Assembly: GCA_946497375.1 (NCBI GenBank)
Contig: CAMMKE010000031.1
Coordinates: forward strand, 1-13,436
Source: an uncultured Mycoplasmatota bacterium
GTDB taxonomy: Bacteria > Bacillota_I > Bacilli_A > RF39 > UBA660
Direction: 5' to 3'
Length of the DNA stretch: 13,436 nucleotides
Part shown: in pieces, positions 12,665 to 13,436 of the stretch
Layout of the letters: every line of letters starts with the position of its first letter
How positions within the stretch are numbered: position 1 is the first letter of the stretch
Notes under the pieces: model-generated
What the model was told of the DNA's origin: nothing
Databases searched by the model: none
What the model saw: the letters and a program-made list of their open reading frames with translations, nothing else
Made by a program: the position numbers and the translations under genes

Positions 12665-13436
12665 ATGTTAAAGATTTATAATACTGATATTACTAGTGGT
12701 GAATTTAGTAGAATAGATAAATATGAAGTGGGTAGCTGGGTTAATTTAGTTAATCCTACAGAGGTAGAGATCGATGAAGTAGTTAATGCTCTTGGTATTA
12801 AGAAAAATTTTATCATGAGTGTAATAGATGATGATGAAAAACCTCGTATTGATGAAGAAGACGGCGTTAAGATGCTTCTTTTAGATGTTCCTGTTTATGA
12901 AACTAAGAATAATATTAAGACTGTTACAACTCTACCTATAGGTATTTTAGTAGTTAGAAATGATTATATTGTGACAGTATGTTTACAAAAATATAGTATT
13001 ATTGATGAATTTACTAAAGGTAAAGTAAAAGAATTTTATACTTATAAGAAGAGTAGATTTATTATTCAGATGATTTATAAACTTGCTTTACTTTATTTAA
13101 AGATGCTAAGAGAAATTGATAATAAGATAGAAGTAGCAGAGTCTAATATACTTAATGCTACTAAGAATCAAGAACTTTTAAATTTACTTTCTATTGAAAA
13201 TAGTTTAACTTATATAATTACGGCTTTAAAGAGTAATGGGGTTGTACTTGATAAGATATTAAAAGGCAATGTAATAGAGCTTTATGAGGAAGATGAAGAT
13301 TTGCTTGAGGATGCTATTATAGAAAATAATCAGGCAATAGAGATGGCTGATTTATATAGAGGTATTTTATCTAGTACTACAGATACTGTTGCTACTATTA
13401 TATCTAATAATCTTAATACTATTATGAAGTTCTTAG
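12665..13436 (+). CDS. CorA-family divalent cation transporter, 3' end outside window
   Basis: Starts at ATG 12665 with AAGGAGTGAT (12651-12660) in front; 257 codons are visible and the frame is still open at the window edge. The N-terminal cytoplasmic domain of CorA proteins is recognisable: SWVNLVNPTEVEIDEV (24-39), DDDEKPRIDEEDGVKMLLLD (58-77), GILVVRNDYIVTVC. The long helix region follows (about 140-245), leading to ISSTTDT-like and NNLNTIMKFL (248-257), the sequence that normally runs into the first membrane helix and the YGMN motif just beyond the cut. CorA proteins form pentameric channels for Mg2+ (some Co2+, Ni2+ or Zn2+). It seems to be the last visible gene of the fhs operon, with no terminator before it. 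Confidence 0.88.
   Translation, partial: MLKIYNTDITSGEFSRIDKYEVGSWVNLVNPTEVEIDEVVNALGIKKNFIMSVIDDDEKPRIDEEDGVKMLLLDVPVYETKNNIKTVTTLPIGILVVRNDYIVTVCLQKYSIIDEFTKGKVKEFYTYKKSRFIIQMIYKLALLYLKMLREIDNKIEVAESNILNATKNQELLNLLSIENSLTYIITALKSNGVVLDKILKGNVIELYEEDEDLLEDAIIENNQAIEMADLYRGILSSTTDTVATIISNNLNTIMKFL

Overview
The window is AT-rich, low-GC DNA from a Gram-positive (Bacillota/Bacilli-type, possibly Mollicutes-adjacent gut) bacterium. The signs are a sortase with its sorted substrate, a lipobox lipoprotein, a CIRCE (HrcA) operator, strong AGGAGG ribosome binding sites, sigma-A promoters and AT-rich codon use. Intact genes read through TGG for Trp with no internal TGA, so the standard bacterial code fits. 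The genus cannot be named from sequence alone.

Layout. 1-600: 3' part of an IS110-family transposase, cut by the window edge. 601-1058: non-coding, with a regulatory element (copy A) made of a minus-strand promoter and four spaced dyad sites. 1059-2342: S41 C-terminal processing peptidase. 2375-2763: degenerate DNA holding a broken Xre-type regulator on the minus strand. 2885-3487: secreted lipoprotein. 3566-5736: CIRCE-controlled clpB lacking the N-terminal domain. 5741-7751 (minus): a thioester/Cna_B surface protein and its sortase, convergent with clpB across a shared terminator. 7757-7945: a second copy (B) of the regulatory element, lying between the surface operon and tmk. 7965-8627: thymidylate kinase. 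8676-9658: a gene with its own near-consensus promoter, broken by three frameshifts, each at a homopolymer. 9723-13436: an apparent operon of formate-tetrahydrofolate ligase, a 51-codon coupled gene, a zinc-ribbon/HExxH protein and a CorA-type transporter cut by the window edge.

How the parts relate. The surface protein (thioester adhesin with a VPNTS sorting signal) and the adjacent sortase form one anchoring unit. tmk and fhs serve nucleotide and one-carbon metabolism. ClpB is under heat-shock control.

The most interesting non-coding signal is the pair of elements A and B. Each has, on the minus strand, TTGCAA, a 17-bp spacer and an extended -10 (TGC followed by TATAAC or TAGAGT). Upstream of each promoter lie four 15-bp dyads of the form GAATTT-N3-AAATTC, with centres 31-32, 22 and 31 bp apart. 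This looks like a conserved activator or operator array. In B it faces the surface-protein operon. In A it faces the IS110 3' end, suggesting that a former target gene was lost.
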